Under the pieces are notes generated by a model. That model was not told the DNA's origin. It saw nothing but the letters and a program-made list of their open reading frames with translations, and ran no database searches. The translations under genes were made by a program, and so were the position numbers. A stretch of DNA of 64,000 nt from Thunnus maccoyii (Eukaryota; Chordata; Actinopteri; Scombriformes; Scombridae), in NCBI RefSeq assembly GCF_910596095.1, contig NC_056539.1:11225501-11289500 (forward strand), read 5' to 3'. This document shows, piece after piece, positions 12,932 through 24,850 of this stretch (its first letter is position 1; every line of letters starts with the position of its first letter).

Positions 12932-13537
12932 TAAAGTAAAATTATTAATTTTCTAGAATAATCCCTTTCAGAGTGTTAAATAAATAACTGTACATTAACA
13001 TTTAAGAGGTACTTTTGATAGTGATGTTATGGGTGGCCCATATAGTCCATATGGTCAGCTAAAATACATATTGGGTTTATTCTATATTTTGCATGGAAAA
13101 CCTTACAATATTTCTCTCTGAAACACAATAATAATCTGAAAATATCTAAAATATCTGCAGCACCTGAGGAAATGTGTTCATTTGTGCATTGATGTTTTTT
13201 ATACACCCACTATATGTATATAAAATAATGTTGCTGTTTTTTTACCACTTAATAAATTTCTCAGCACTCTGTCCTCTCTTCATTTCTTTACTCTATTTGT
13301 ATCCTGTTTACAGTTCACAGAAACTGTTTCACCTGTACATAGTCATTCCTTGCGTATATTTCTAAAGAATGTTGTGTTGATATTCTGTATAAGTAGGGCT
13401 ACATTGAGAGCCATAAACCAGGGTCAAATTCCTTGTATGCGTAAACATACTTGACCTATAAAGATGATTCTGATTCTGATATGTACTATTTATGTAAAAT
13501 AATTCTAACTAGTACAAAATCTTTTATTAATATAGAT
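12932..13537. other. AT-rich spacer between two MITEs
   Basis: AT-rich intergenic DNA between the two hAT-type MITEs upstream of mau2. I see no exon or strong regulatory motif in it. Confidence 0.5.
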
Positions 13538-13712
13538 CAGTGGTTCTTAAAGTGGGGTTGGGAACCCCCAGGGGTCCTTGAGGGGGTTCCAGGGGCTGGG
13601 GTCCCCAGCAAAAAGGGGAATCATTTATTTTCACTATAATTTCATCCACAAGTAACACAGTGACAGAATGTATGACTATACACGACGTGACGTGAAAAAG
13701 TTTGAGAACCAG
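13538..13712. mobile_element. hAT-type MITE close to the mau2 promoter, 175 bp
   Basis: The left end CAGTGGTTCTTAAAG and the right end CTTTT(T)GAGAACCAG, read on the other strand, form the terminal inverted repeats typical of a widespread fish hAT MITE family. The flanking 8-mers ATATAGAT and AATTAGAT match at 6 of 8 positions. The left third is a G-rich block typical of the family. There is no coding capacity. The element ends 180 bp before the mau2 start codon. Confidence 0.7.
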
Positions 13713-13759
13713 AATTAGATAACAACTGTTAGTCATACATGACTAAATGTTCACCAAAA

Positions 13760-13896
13760 AGAATAAAATCAAACTAAAAGGGTGAATTGGGGGGTTTAGA
13801 CGCTGTGACTGTGGGTTCTACATGGCCGTACCTGGCAACCCGGGAGTCTGGCCATAGCGCTGAAAAACCAAAACTTGTTGTTGTCGGGGAAAATGG
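13760..13896 (+). promoter_or_regulatory. mau2: mau2 5' UTR and proximal promoter, with a YY1-like site at the start codon
   Basis: The roughly 130 bp before the mau2 ATG are GC-richer than the flank and lack a TATA box. The start codon is embedded in AAAATGGCG, which fits the YY1 core AANATGGCG often found over the start codons of housekeeping genes. The exact transcription start cannot be placed. Confidence 0.4.
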
Positions 13897-16800
13897 CGTC
13901 AAACGTAGAGGCCCCGGAGCGTTGGTACCTCGCCCTACTCGGCTTTGCGGAGCATTTCCGAACCTCAAGTCCGCCCAAAATCCGCCTCTGTGTGCACTGT
14001 CTACAAGCCGTGTTTCAGTTTAAGCCTCCGCAGAGGATCGAGGCCCGGACACATCTTCAGCTGGGCTCGGTTCTCTACCACCACACCAAGAACAGCGAGC
14101 TGGCCCGCAGCCACCTGGAGAAAGCGGTGAGGGACGTTTGATCTGGGAAAGAGCGGGGATGCAGCGGAGACCGGGGCGGGTGTAGGCCACAGCCAGCGAA
14201 AACAGCGATAGACTTTAAATAGCTGTTCCTTTTAAATTGGTAACATTTAGAAAGAAGTAAAAATTTAAGATTAGTTATTGTTTCATTTAGTCGATCGTTT
14301 AATTACATATTGGTCCCCAGTCGGCCGCTTTCGTTCTTTCTCTGTTGGCCGAGTAAGCCGCTGTACGGGATTATTATAGGTCCAAATGATAGCAAACACC
14401 GTCAGTACAACCCCGCTAACATCTTGTTTGTTCTGTTTTGCAGTGGTTTATATCTCAACAAGTCCCCCAGTTTGAAGATGTCAAATTTGAGGCTGCCAGC
14501 ATTTTGTCAGAACTCTTTTGCCAACAGGTAAGACCATGTTAGGCGAACATTTTAAGTAATTTAAAATGTTTTTTTGAGGTGGAAGTAACGTCAGTCTAAC
14601 TAATAGGGCTGGGCAGTATATCGATATTGTGATATGAGACTAGATAGATATTTTTTTTTTACATTTTAATAGTGTGATATTGCATAAGTGTCTTCTTTTC
14701 TTGTTTGCAAAGTTGCATTACAGAGCAGTGATGTAATTTTCTGAATTTACTAGACCGTTCTACCTGTTTTATTATTTGCTTTTATCCCCTTAGTCATTAT
14801 ATCCACATTACTGATGTTTATTTATCAAAAATCTCATGTACATATTTTGTGAAAGCACCCTATAGCCATCCCTACAATATTGTGGCAGTATCGATATTGA
14901 GGTATTTGGTTACAAATATTGTGATATTTGATTTTGTCTTTATTGCTCAACCCTACTAACTAACCCATTCATTCATCACCTCATAAGTGACATCGACAAA
15001 ATTGTGTGGTGAATTTCATGTTTCCTTTTTTTTTTTCATTCGAGCAGTACTGGTTGCACAATTGTATTTACTATTGACCATTAACTATTGATCTTCCTCA
15101 TCAATTTTCAAGAATTTGGTGGACTCTGCAAAACCCCTTCTGCGCAAGGCCATCCAGATTTCTCAACAAACACCATACTGGCACTGCAGATTGTTGTTCC
15201 AGTTGGCGGTATGTGTCATAGAAGTACACTATTTGACACGCTCAAGTCATTTTCATGCTGACCCAACAGAGTTGAAATGGGAACAGACTCATAATAGTCT
15301 TAAAGACACTTTGGTAGCCAATTTTAATCTTGAGCGCAGTTTACTCACACACACACAGTGCTTTTTATGTTTCCCACAAGATTTTACTATAATCTAGATC
15401 TTGTGTGCTAATAGCAGAAATTTCTCATGTGATGATGTTAATTTTCTTATTCTTCAGCAACTTCATACACTGGAGAAAGACTTGGTGTCAGCATGTGACC
15501 TGCTGGGGGTTGGAGCTGAATACGCTCGAGTGGTGGGCTCAGAATATACCAGGTACATATTTTACTTTTGACATGTTTTAAAAAAACTTTGGCTACATTT
15601 TCCATACACTGTCTTTTCACTGTGGGTTTAGGTAAATTATATGATGTGTAGTGAGAGAAAGGGGAAAAAAAAAGAGAGAAAGTTCCCATTACACATAAAA
15701 TAATAGTTTTTCATCGTCATTCACAGAAAAATCTTATTACTGTTAAACTTTTGAAACTAATGCACACCTCTCTTGTGATAGACACGTTTCTCCTGTCCTG
15801 ATTACTAACATGTTCAACATGGCCTTGACACCGGTGCATCCCTGATAACAATGTAATTGTGGCACAAAGTATAAGTAAGAGTGTGGTGAAAAAGCTGACT
15901 TGATGTTTTTGCTTTTTAAGGGCACTGTTTCTCCTCAGTAAAGGAATGGTAAGTCATTTGCTACACTTACTGTTTTAAGTGCCGTTTTATAAAAAAAAAT
16001 ATTACAAAATAACCACTTTTATTATGTGGAAGAATAACATAACAGAAACTATAACAGTTAAAAGCTACACAACAGCAATATCACATTCTGTCACGTTTTG
16101 ATTTCGGTGATGTTTTCTCATCTTCTAGTTGCTGCTAATGGAGAGGAAGCTGGGAGAAGTGCATCCTCTGCTCACTCTGTGTGGAACCATTGTAGAAAAC
16201 TGGCAGGGAAACCCCATCCAGAAGGAGTCCCTGAGGGTGTTCTTCCTGGTCTTACAGGTCACACACTACCTGGATGCTGGGCAGGTAGGAAATCCAGTCC
16301 GGTAGGGTTACAAAAAGTAGGACATAGGATTTAAATGACACAGTGTTTATTAGCACACAGGTAAATTGTTGATCACGATGTATGCGTACATTGAATTTTA
16401 TAAAGGGAAATAGATGTTTGAGTGTATAAAAAGCTTCCAGGAGCTGAGATAGGATATATTATCATATCTGTATCTCCCCAGGTGAAGAGCGTGAAGCCGT
16501 GTCTGAAGCAGCTGCAGCAGTGCATCCAGACCATCTCTACACTCCACGATGATGAGATTCTGCCCAGCAACCCAGCTGACCTCTTCCACTGGCTCCCTAA
16601 GGAGCACATGTGTGTCCTTGTATATTTGGTAATGCCACTTTTCATTCTGTGCTACATAAAAACTCTAACAAGTTATAATGAAAATGAAAGCAACATCAGG
16701 GCTGTCACGGTTTAGAGTTTCCACTAGAGTGTTGTGGTTCTACTGCAGTGTAGGTTGTAAAAATCCTAAAAGTCTTAAATGTCTTTTTTAATGTGCCTGT

Positions 16801-19800
16801 TACTCATAAAGCCTTAACAAATGACACAGTTATTGAGGCTGTTTTGATCAGCCTCATGGAAAGCTTGACACAACTGTAGTGTTGCAGAGATTCTGTGACT
16901 GTGGGAGCCCTAAACAACAACCTGCTTCCCACTAGTAGCTGTATAATAAAACCTTTGTGCTTACAAAAGTACACATTATTTGGAATTGATTCAGTATTTA
17001 ATGTATATTTGTCATTTGACAGGTGACAGTCATGCACTCCATGCAAGCAGGCTATCTGGAGAAAGCCCAGAAGTACACAGACAAGGCTCTTATGCAACTA
17101 GAGAAACTAAAAAGTGAGTTATCTCATGTATTCTTTTGCTTTTTTCAAGTAATATTAAACATTTTTAACTATGTAATGTGGGACTGCTGGATCTGAACTA
17201 TAAAAAACAGTTTGCAGCACTGGTTTGTGTACATTTTTTTTTCATTTTTTTATCTCCATATTTCAGTGTTGGACTGCAGCCCCATCCTCTCTACCTTCCA
17301 AGTCATTCTACTGGAGCACATCATCATGTGTAGACTTGTCACAGGCCACAAGGCTACTGCATTACAAGAGGTATATTGTTGCTGGATTCATGGTCATTTT
17401 AATGAGCTCTCTTCTATTTAGTATGTGGCAACATGCAAGAAAATGCAGTCCAAAGTCCAGCAGCCTCGAGAGCTCAATTTCGTAGCAGCTCAAGAAAGAT
17501 GAATTTGCATACTTGAACAAGCTTGTGAAAAGTCAACATAGACACTCTGTTCTGTCCTTCCAGATCTCACAGGTGTGTCAGCTGTGCCAACAGTCGCCCA
17601 GGTTATTCACCAACCACGCTGCTCAGCTACACACGCTATTAGTGAGTATCCTCAAATTAAAATTTCTCTCTAACATTTGCATGTACAACCGTGAGTGCTT
17701 GCAGGGAAGTGAACAGGGCCACTATTGTAAACCAAGAAAAAGAAGACAGAACGTTTCACAACATGATCATAAATTCAAGCAAAGTAAATTAAGCTGCACT
17801 GAACTAAAACATTTGGTGTTTACCTGCAATATCAACAGATCACTAGGAGAAATCTTTTTGGTAATCTGTTTTCTGTTTTACTTCCATTGAAGAAATTGTT
17901 TGGGAACTTTGGTGACGTCACAAATGTATAACTAAGGATTTATTATTACAAAAATGTTCTTAATCAAAATACTGGTACCAAAAAAGACAAAGAAAACACC
18001 CACACAAAAGATTTGATTTGTCAAAACACAGATATGGCTGTGAAAAGTAAAAAGTAGTTATCCATTTCTGAAGCTGTCATCCTGAAGGACCTACAGTTTC
18101 TAAACACTGTAACTGGATTCCTCTAATAGTTTTTTTTTTTTTTTCCCCACACACCAGGGTCTGTACTGTATCTCGGTGAACTGTATGGATAACGCAGAGG
18201 CACAGTTTACCACAGCCTTGCGAGTGAGTATATGGTGATTTTTGTTGCAACTCCACAGCTATCGTGACTCTTCTCCTCTTTTCTCCTCCGCGCAGCTGCT
18301 CTCTCCTCTCGTCTCAGACATGTTTGTTTACTGTTTGTGTTCCAGCTCACCACACACCAGGAACTTTGGACATACATTGTCACCAACTTGGCCAGTGTCT
18401 ACATAAGGGAAGGAAACAGACACCAGGAGGTCAGTTAAGTAACTGGTTGCATCGTTGAATTACAACATTGAGTACTGCAATGAGTGATTTCAGAATAATC
18501 ACAAATAGAAAGGATGGGGGAAAATATGATTCCCTCGTGGGTTAATGTAATGGGCTTTCCCATAACGGACAGGGTCCAAGTACAGAATGACCTTATCTCA
18601 TCACGTCAAAGTCAATTAACAAGATATCACTGTACAGAAATGAAAAAGTTACTGTATGTTTGTTATAATTTAGACATGGGGTGCCATTACATAGTTTGTC
18701 CACCAGAGAGCACTGACCAGTGTAAAATGTAGCACCGCATACAGTACTTTGTTAATCAAATTTAAGATATCCTTATCTTAGTGCTAAGAACACAGTCAGG
18801 TGATTAGAGTTATCCAGGATGAAAGCACATTCTTATTTTGAAATAAAGGGAACATGAGTGGACAGGCCCCTTTTTTAAAAATAACTAATATGTTTATTTT
18901 AAATTCTCTTCTCCAGCTGTACAGCCTCCTAGAGCGAATAAACCCAGACCACAACTTCCCAGTGAGGTAAGAAACGTAAGATTTTATACTGTGCAGTACA
19001 AGAAAATACATTAAAGCAATGCTTTTTTTTGTCAAAAGTGCTCCGTGTCATTTACTTAACAACCACTGCTCTTTTGTTTTTGATCCAGCTCACATTGCCT
19101 CCGCGCTGCAGCATTCTACATCAGAGGGCTCCTGTCCTTCTTTCAAGGACGCTACAACGAGGCCAAGTATGACATGTCTTGAATAGTTTTATGCAAACAC
19201 GCCCACAGATCCACCCTGCACCTGTGCATGTTTATATTCATATGTTTTATGTTGCAGGCGTTTCCTAAGGGAAACCCTAAAGATGTCTAATGCTGAGGAT
19301 CTGAACAGACTGACCGCCTGCTCCCTGGTTCTGCTGGGCCACATCTTCTATGTACTGGGCAACCACAGAGTAAGACTAAATTAATTATATATGTTGAACA
19401 GTCACACAAACACTGACTTGACATTCACTTTGCGCTATCGGGCATCCTTTGAATTAGGTTTAACAACAGGTTTTACAGTAACTAGGTCAGCAGAGCAGTA
19501 CATTGTGTCTTTTTTGATTGAAACAAGACACAATGTTCTAATTTAAAGAGAAAATGTTCTTCTCTTGTTCATCTCATTGATTGTGCACCTGAGGCCTCAT
19601 TTATAAAACTGTTTACACTCAAATAATTATAAAGTAAGAACACTATATTCACTAATTTATAAAGCTGCTCATATGATCACCTAATAAATCACAATGAGGA
19701 CTGGCCCATAAACAGGCTGCATATCATGTCACGCTAGCTCCTACAATTAACATTATATGGTCAAAGTGGCATTTGTTGATGAACATGTAAATGAGCTTGT

Positions 19801-21024
19801 TATTTAGTTGGGGTTGAGGCCAAATGAGTTATAGATTTTTGACCTAATTTCAAAAAAATGGGTGGCAGCATGTCACAGCAACGGAGAATGAAGCCATCTC
19901 AGGGGAGCTGGGGAAGCAGTTGAGATGAGGAAGCATGTTGCTTCACATCAGCAAAGCATAGGTGAGATTGGTCAGGGTCATGGCACGGCCCCCCTTGAGA
20001 GTTGCTCGTTAATGGTGTTTCACAGCGGGAGATGCACTGCAAGTGGCACGCATTAAAGAGTCCCTTTCTTGCTTATGCTCACATAGGATGACAAAGCAAA
20101 AAGGCTGACAGAGACTGATATACTATATGAATATTTTCTGAATATTGAATGAATGATTCAGTCGTTTATGGGCATCTATAATAAGCATAGCTGCCAGCCT
20201 GCTCCTCCCTAACTGACCACAGTAGCCACAACAATCTTAAACATTGCTTTTTAAGTAATTAAAGGGTATAAATTAGTAGTTTATGCAGGGGAGTAAATTC
20301 ATGTGCACTCATTAATTGGAGAGTACAAATTACCCCCAAATGATGATGAAGATTTCACCCTTAAGTTTAAAAAATGACTATTTTCTGTGATGGTTTTCTT
20401 TTCTTTTCTCCGTAGGAAAGTAACAACATGGTTGTACCTGCTATGCAGCTGGCCAGCAAGATCCCTGACATGTCTGTTCAGCTCTGGTCTTCAGCACTGT
20501 TGAAAGGTAGACAATGACCTTCTTTCCTTATGTTTGGTACAATGTCATTTATGTTCTTAAACTTGTTACTTGTTAGACTTTTTTGACCTTTTTAGACTTG
20601 ACCTCACATTTTGAAGCACAAAAATCTCTGTGCTCAAAAAACAGGCTGTGTGGGTGAAGGGAGATTTTGACCATGTCTTTGTTGTGCTTGCAGACTTGAA
20701 CAAGGCCCTTGGGAACACCATGGATGCCCATGAAGCAGCCCAGATGCACCAGAACTTCTCCCAGCAGCTGCTGCAGGACCACATCGCTGCCTGCAGCCTC
20801 CCTGAGCATAACCTCATCAGTGTACGTAACTTGCAATGCAATGCCATACTAGATACTAGATTCACATATAAAAATGTGTTCATTCTGTTCTGTTTTCTGT
20901 GTCTATGCTCTGTAGTGCTGCATTCACAGTGTATCTCTCTGTTTTTCAGTGGACTGATGGCCCTCCTCCTGTCCAGATCCAAGCCCAGAATGGCCCCACC
21001 ACCAGCCTTGCAAGCCTGCTATGA
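13893..21024 (+). CDS. mau2: MAU2 (SCC4), TPR subunit of the cohesin loading complex
   Basis: Partner of NIPBL/SCC2; the pair loads cohesin on chromatin in the nucleus. Eighteen coding exons: 13893-14126, 14444-14527, 15113-15208, 15458-15552, 15921-15948, 16129-16284, 16482-16628, 17023-17113, 17267-17370, 17564-17641, 18158-18223, 18346-18429, 18917-18966, 19089-19166, 19258-19369, 20416-20506, 20694-20821, 20950-21024. All splice sites are GT-AG, phase holds at every join, and the product is 598 aa (human about 613). The N-terminus reads [20 protein letters not shown]. Helical TPR-like repeats fill the protein, and stretches such as [26 protein letters not shown] and [17 protein letters not shown] are strongly family-typical. 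The C-terminus ends [11 protein letters not shown]. The start is the first in-frame ATG of a CpG-rich exon. Intron 2 carries a hAT MITE. The neighbour gatad2a also lies beside MAU2 in human. Confidence 0.97.
14604..14955. mobile_element. hAT-type MITE in mau2 intron 2, 352 bp, intact 8-bp duplication
   Basis: The element starts TAGGGCTGGGCAGTATATCG and ends GCTCAACCCTA, the ends of a well-known fish hAT MITE group (TAGGGCTGGGC). It is flanked on both sides by the identical 8-mer CTAACTAA (14596-14603 and 14956-14963), a perfect hAT target-site duplication. It encodes no transposase. The perfect duplication suggests a fairly recent insertion. Confidence 0.9.
19570..20340. other. mau2 intron 15 interior, possibly degenerate transposon
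   Basis: The longest mau2 intron (19370-20415) contains sequence starting near GAGGCCTCATTTATAAAAC, which resembles the ends of fish PIF/Harbinger-like elements, and then about 700 bp of non-coding sequence with a locally higher GC block (19860-20080). I cannot find a matching right end or a target duplication, so an element is only suspected. Confidence 0.25.
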
Positions 21025-22274
21025 GGAACCTTCTGTCTCGCATATGACAGTAGCTGGTACATTATCACATGCAACAGACTGATGCCTAAAAACCTGCTAT
21101 CCAGACCACTGTAGTTGAGATTTGTAAGGATTTTAACAGGTGACTTCATTAACTTCTCAAGATTGCTTCCTGATTGTCTGCTATCACGTTTTTTAATTGT
21201 TGTAAAACAATTACAACTACTGTTGTACATGTAATTGACGCTCTGAGATGGCATGGATGCTTACTAGGCATAATAGCAGGGCTAAACTCTTGATTAGAGT
21301 AGTGAAGGATACGCAGCAACGTATACAAGGGCTTCTTTGCCTCAGATACTGAGAACCCTTCTCTACGATTGCCAGGTTTCTTTTCCATTTGTTGGAAAAA
21401 CAAGGGGATAGATAGGAGGGCAGTACAAAATGTAGAAGAAATTAATTTATTCATGTTGATATTTTTGTAACTGTTGTTAAATATTTTACATCTTGCCTTT
21501 TTGTATGGATGCTGTTTTTTTTTTTTTTGTTTGTTTTTTTTGTTTTTTTTCTCATGCATGGAAGTTACTGATGTGGACTCCCTGTATAATAGTTTCTGAC
21601 CTGGGTTGCTAATAATAAATTCTTTGTAGATATTTTTTGCACAAAATCCATATTAGAAAAAAAATGGAGACCTCTTGTAATATATTTTCACAAAATAATC
21701 AGTTGAAAGGTTTCATGCCACAAATGCTAGATTGAGAATGGACTAATTGACAGCGTACATTGTTCTGGGACAATGCTCCATCAACTGTGTGCAGTTCCTC
21801 TACAGACCAGAAGATGCCTCTGTTGGGTCTGTGAATGAGCAATGTTTAACTTCTTCAGAATTTTATATCATTTGGTGGCTTTGAGGGATGCCACATACCC
21901 TTTAAAAAACACATTTAACTTATGTATTTTTTGAAGTTCCATAATATATGAATTCCTGTTGATATATTAATTTTTACAAATCGTGTCTAGACTTTTGGAG
22001 CTCACAGTAATCTTCAAATATTCAAAAAAAAAAAGAATTTATTTTGTTATCTTTTCATTTGTCTTGATAGTTCTACTAAATGGTTTTCTTTACAGTATGT
22101 TTGTATAGATTTGCCACTTGTTGAACCTTTATTGTACAGTGACATTTTATAAAGTCAATTTAGTAAAGTGTCATGAGACACTCTGTAAGGACACAGTTTA
22201 AGCTTGAGTACTAGTCATATTCTATCCAATGCCTATGTTTTTAATGCTTATGTTTTCAATAATTTTCCAATAAA
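21025..22274 (+). other. mau2: mau2 3' UTR
   Basis: Sequence 3' of the mau2 stop codon, AT-rich with T-rich tracts. AATAAA hexamers occur at 21614-21619 and 22269-22274, either of which could end the transcript. The open frames in this stretch on both strands are low-complexity and not supported. Confidence 0.6.
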
Positions 22275-24850
22275 AATATGATTGAAATTTTGTAATTCAG
22301 TGATTCACACATCATTTTGTAGACATGTAACTAAAATGAATTTTGTTGGATTCATTTTCAAGACTGTAAAGTGCCTAAGAGCATTGGAGACATGCTCTGT
22401 TAATAATCATGTTAACTGGATTTGCACCATCTTCAGATGGGCCGCTAATACTAGCTGCCAAAACAAACCTGGGTCGCTCATACTACTGATGACCCGCTGA
22501 CGTGGTAGACCATGCAAAACAATGGGAAAGACATAGTGAATGCCAGTAGTTATATGACACATAATTATACAGAGTAGATAATTATTAACAACTGTGGTAG
22601 TTAGGAAGTTAGTATTGAGTATGTCTTATAAGTACCCTTTAGATGGTGCTAGACTTCTCAAATTTATAAAAGCAATTGTCTTCAAATATGGTCAAATCTA
22701 AGTTTTACATCTACTGCAATATATTTCACTTTATGTACATTTACTGTGAACAACATTTCCAAAGAATATACACATTAGAATTAAAAAAACACCCACAGTG
22801 TAAAAATCTATGTTACTGCAATGCACCACTACTATAACTATAGTATCCGACTTTTTTAGTGGTCAGTTCGATTGATGCCTTACAAAACAGTTAAGAAGGT
22901 GACTCTCATTAAGTGATGCAATTTCAATAATGATGGGAAAAAAAACTGTAGTTGCAACTAACTTTTTTTAGTGTGTCCAATGCTTTACACAGTCTGATCT
23001 ATCGTATCGTAAAACATCAACCAACAAAAATGAATTTCATGATGTATTGTAGAAAGGTGTTAGATGTGACCCAAGAAGATGCATTCTGTTTTAGATGCAT
23101 AAAACTTTTTTGAATGCTCATTGTTGCTATAAATAATGGAGTGACTGCTGCGTTCAAGAGCTTTCCACTGAGTCCCAGTACTAAAATTCATCAAAGCACT
23201 TTTTGATTTGTTGGGTCATAAAAAACTAAGACCATGAGTAGAGCTGCTGCATTCTCAATGGAAAAGCATTCATTTGCACCACTCAGAAATGCATTTAACT
23301 AGCTATTTGAGGCCTGTGTGGAACAGTAAAGTAAGTTACCACTTAGACTTGTATGTATCCTCTGGGGTTAATATTGCACCGATACAAAGCAGGCCTAGAC
23401 GTGGTGCTTACTAGGAGCCAGTATGGAGCTATTTCAGTGTTGAGGACTTTTGTGCCCACCTTCCTGCACACCTCTATTCCTGCACCCTGTTCAATGAGTT
23501 ACTGTAGAGAGGTAAGAAATGAAGAGATGACTGCTGCTCATATGCCTCCATAGTGAAGGATGTCCTGATGTTCTTTGTTATCTCCCTGACAAGTCTGTCT
23601 CTCTGCAGGTGATCAACTGAGATTTTGATGTGATGATTACCAAGTCAGTCTCAGGTCTGCAACTAGTCAGACAACAAAAAGAGACTCAGTTATTGGATAT
23701 GAACCCGAGTGTCCAGACCAGAACCAGATGACAAGCTATAGAGATGGTCAGCTTGGTTACTGAGTCGTGTATTCCATCAGCCATGTTGTAGGATGTATTT
23801 GTGTCCCTGGGCAGACTTGAAGCACAGGCCAGCCAGGTTCACGGTGAGAAAGATAGAGTAACTCAGCAATAGTCGGAGGCTCTCAGGAAGTTGGCGGGGG
23901 CTGGTTTGGCATGGTCTTCTGGCACACACTGGACTCATACAGCAAAAGAGTGGAACTTCTGTCTCCATTGATCCTGGAGCTGCTACAGGGTCCTCTGTGG
24001 TCTTAGGAAGATCCAAGGAGAATGGCAATGGCCAGTTCCATGATAATGTCTACTTTTATGGACTGGGTTAGCACAAAGAGGCACTGTTTTTCCTCCTTCC
24101 TCATTTATTCCCCCTGTTATGTTGTCACTGAAACCTCCCATGGATTTATTTATACAGATTCAGCATTAAACTCGATGCTATTGTAATGATATAGTGTACT
24201 GACGTAGTGGCGCAATAAAAGATGGTCAGTTTGATGCTTTAAAAAAATACTGTCAGGTTATGAATTTACTATTCTGCAAAAAAAATTGATAAAAAAAGGA
24301 ATTTAAATTCAATGATGCACCATGGCAATTAAGAAAGCAGCTGAGTGAAAGAAAGTGCTTATGCATCACAACATGCCCACAATATGAATATAAGTTTATA
24401 TTAATTATATAAAAAGTTTTATCATGAAAAACAAATGTCCTAAAATGCAATAATTGATGACTTATGGACTGTTAAGCAAAAAAAAGGAGTTAAACTGGCA
24501 TAGCTGAATTACCAGGTAAGCAGTAAAGTACAGTAAAAAGGTTACAAGATTAGTTGTAGTTGGCCCGCCACACATAAATAGAGGAAGTTTCTGTCACAAG
24601 CCTACACTATAGTGTATAAAATCCAGTCCAATCAAATATAATGAGTAGTCTACAATACAGATTGAGACACTATATGACAATAGGCGGTGATACAATAAAA
24701 TCTAAGTGTTTGTTTATTTGATAAAAATAAACGTATTTCCGCTTGCAATAGTTGTTGTACTGTCCTTCCTACTGCTACAACACTTCCGACTTGTACTTCC
24801 AAACGCAGCTTTTACCTTCGATGTCAGCAGCTGGAAACTTAACATTTCCG
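22275..24850. other. intergenic region between mau2 and gatad2a
   Basis: AT-rich DNA with no supported gene. At 23,350-24,080 both strands carry moderately long open frames; the minus-strand one at 23777-24028 includes a hydrophobic stretch (LLLSYSIFLTVNLAGLC) but has no ATG start, splice sites or family I recognise. It may be an old retroelement or pseudogene fragment. Confidence 0.5.

Noticed and set aside
18697..18717. CTCF-like word CCACCAGAGAGCAC in mau2 intron 12
   Set aside because: A single imperfect match to a degenerate motif, expected by chance at this window size.
20566..21082. Frames of 87-150 codons on both strands around the last mau2 exons
   Set aside because: They read through mau2 exons 17 and 18 plus introns. 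The exon-joined mau2 frame explains the coding signal.
23777..24028. Minus-strand 83-codon frame with a hydrophobic segment
   Set aside because: It lacks an ATG start, has no visible splice sites, and no family is recognised. Mentioned only as intergenic content.
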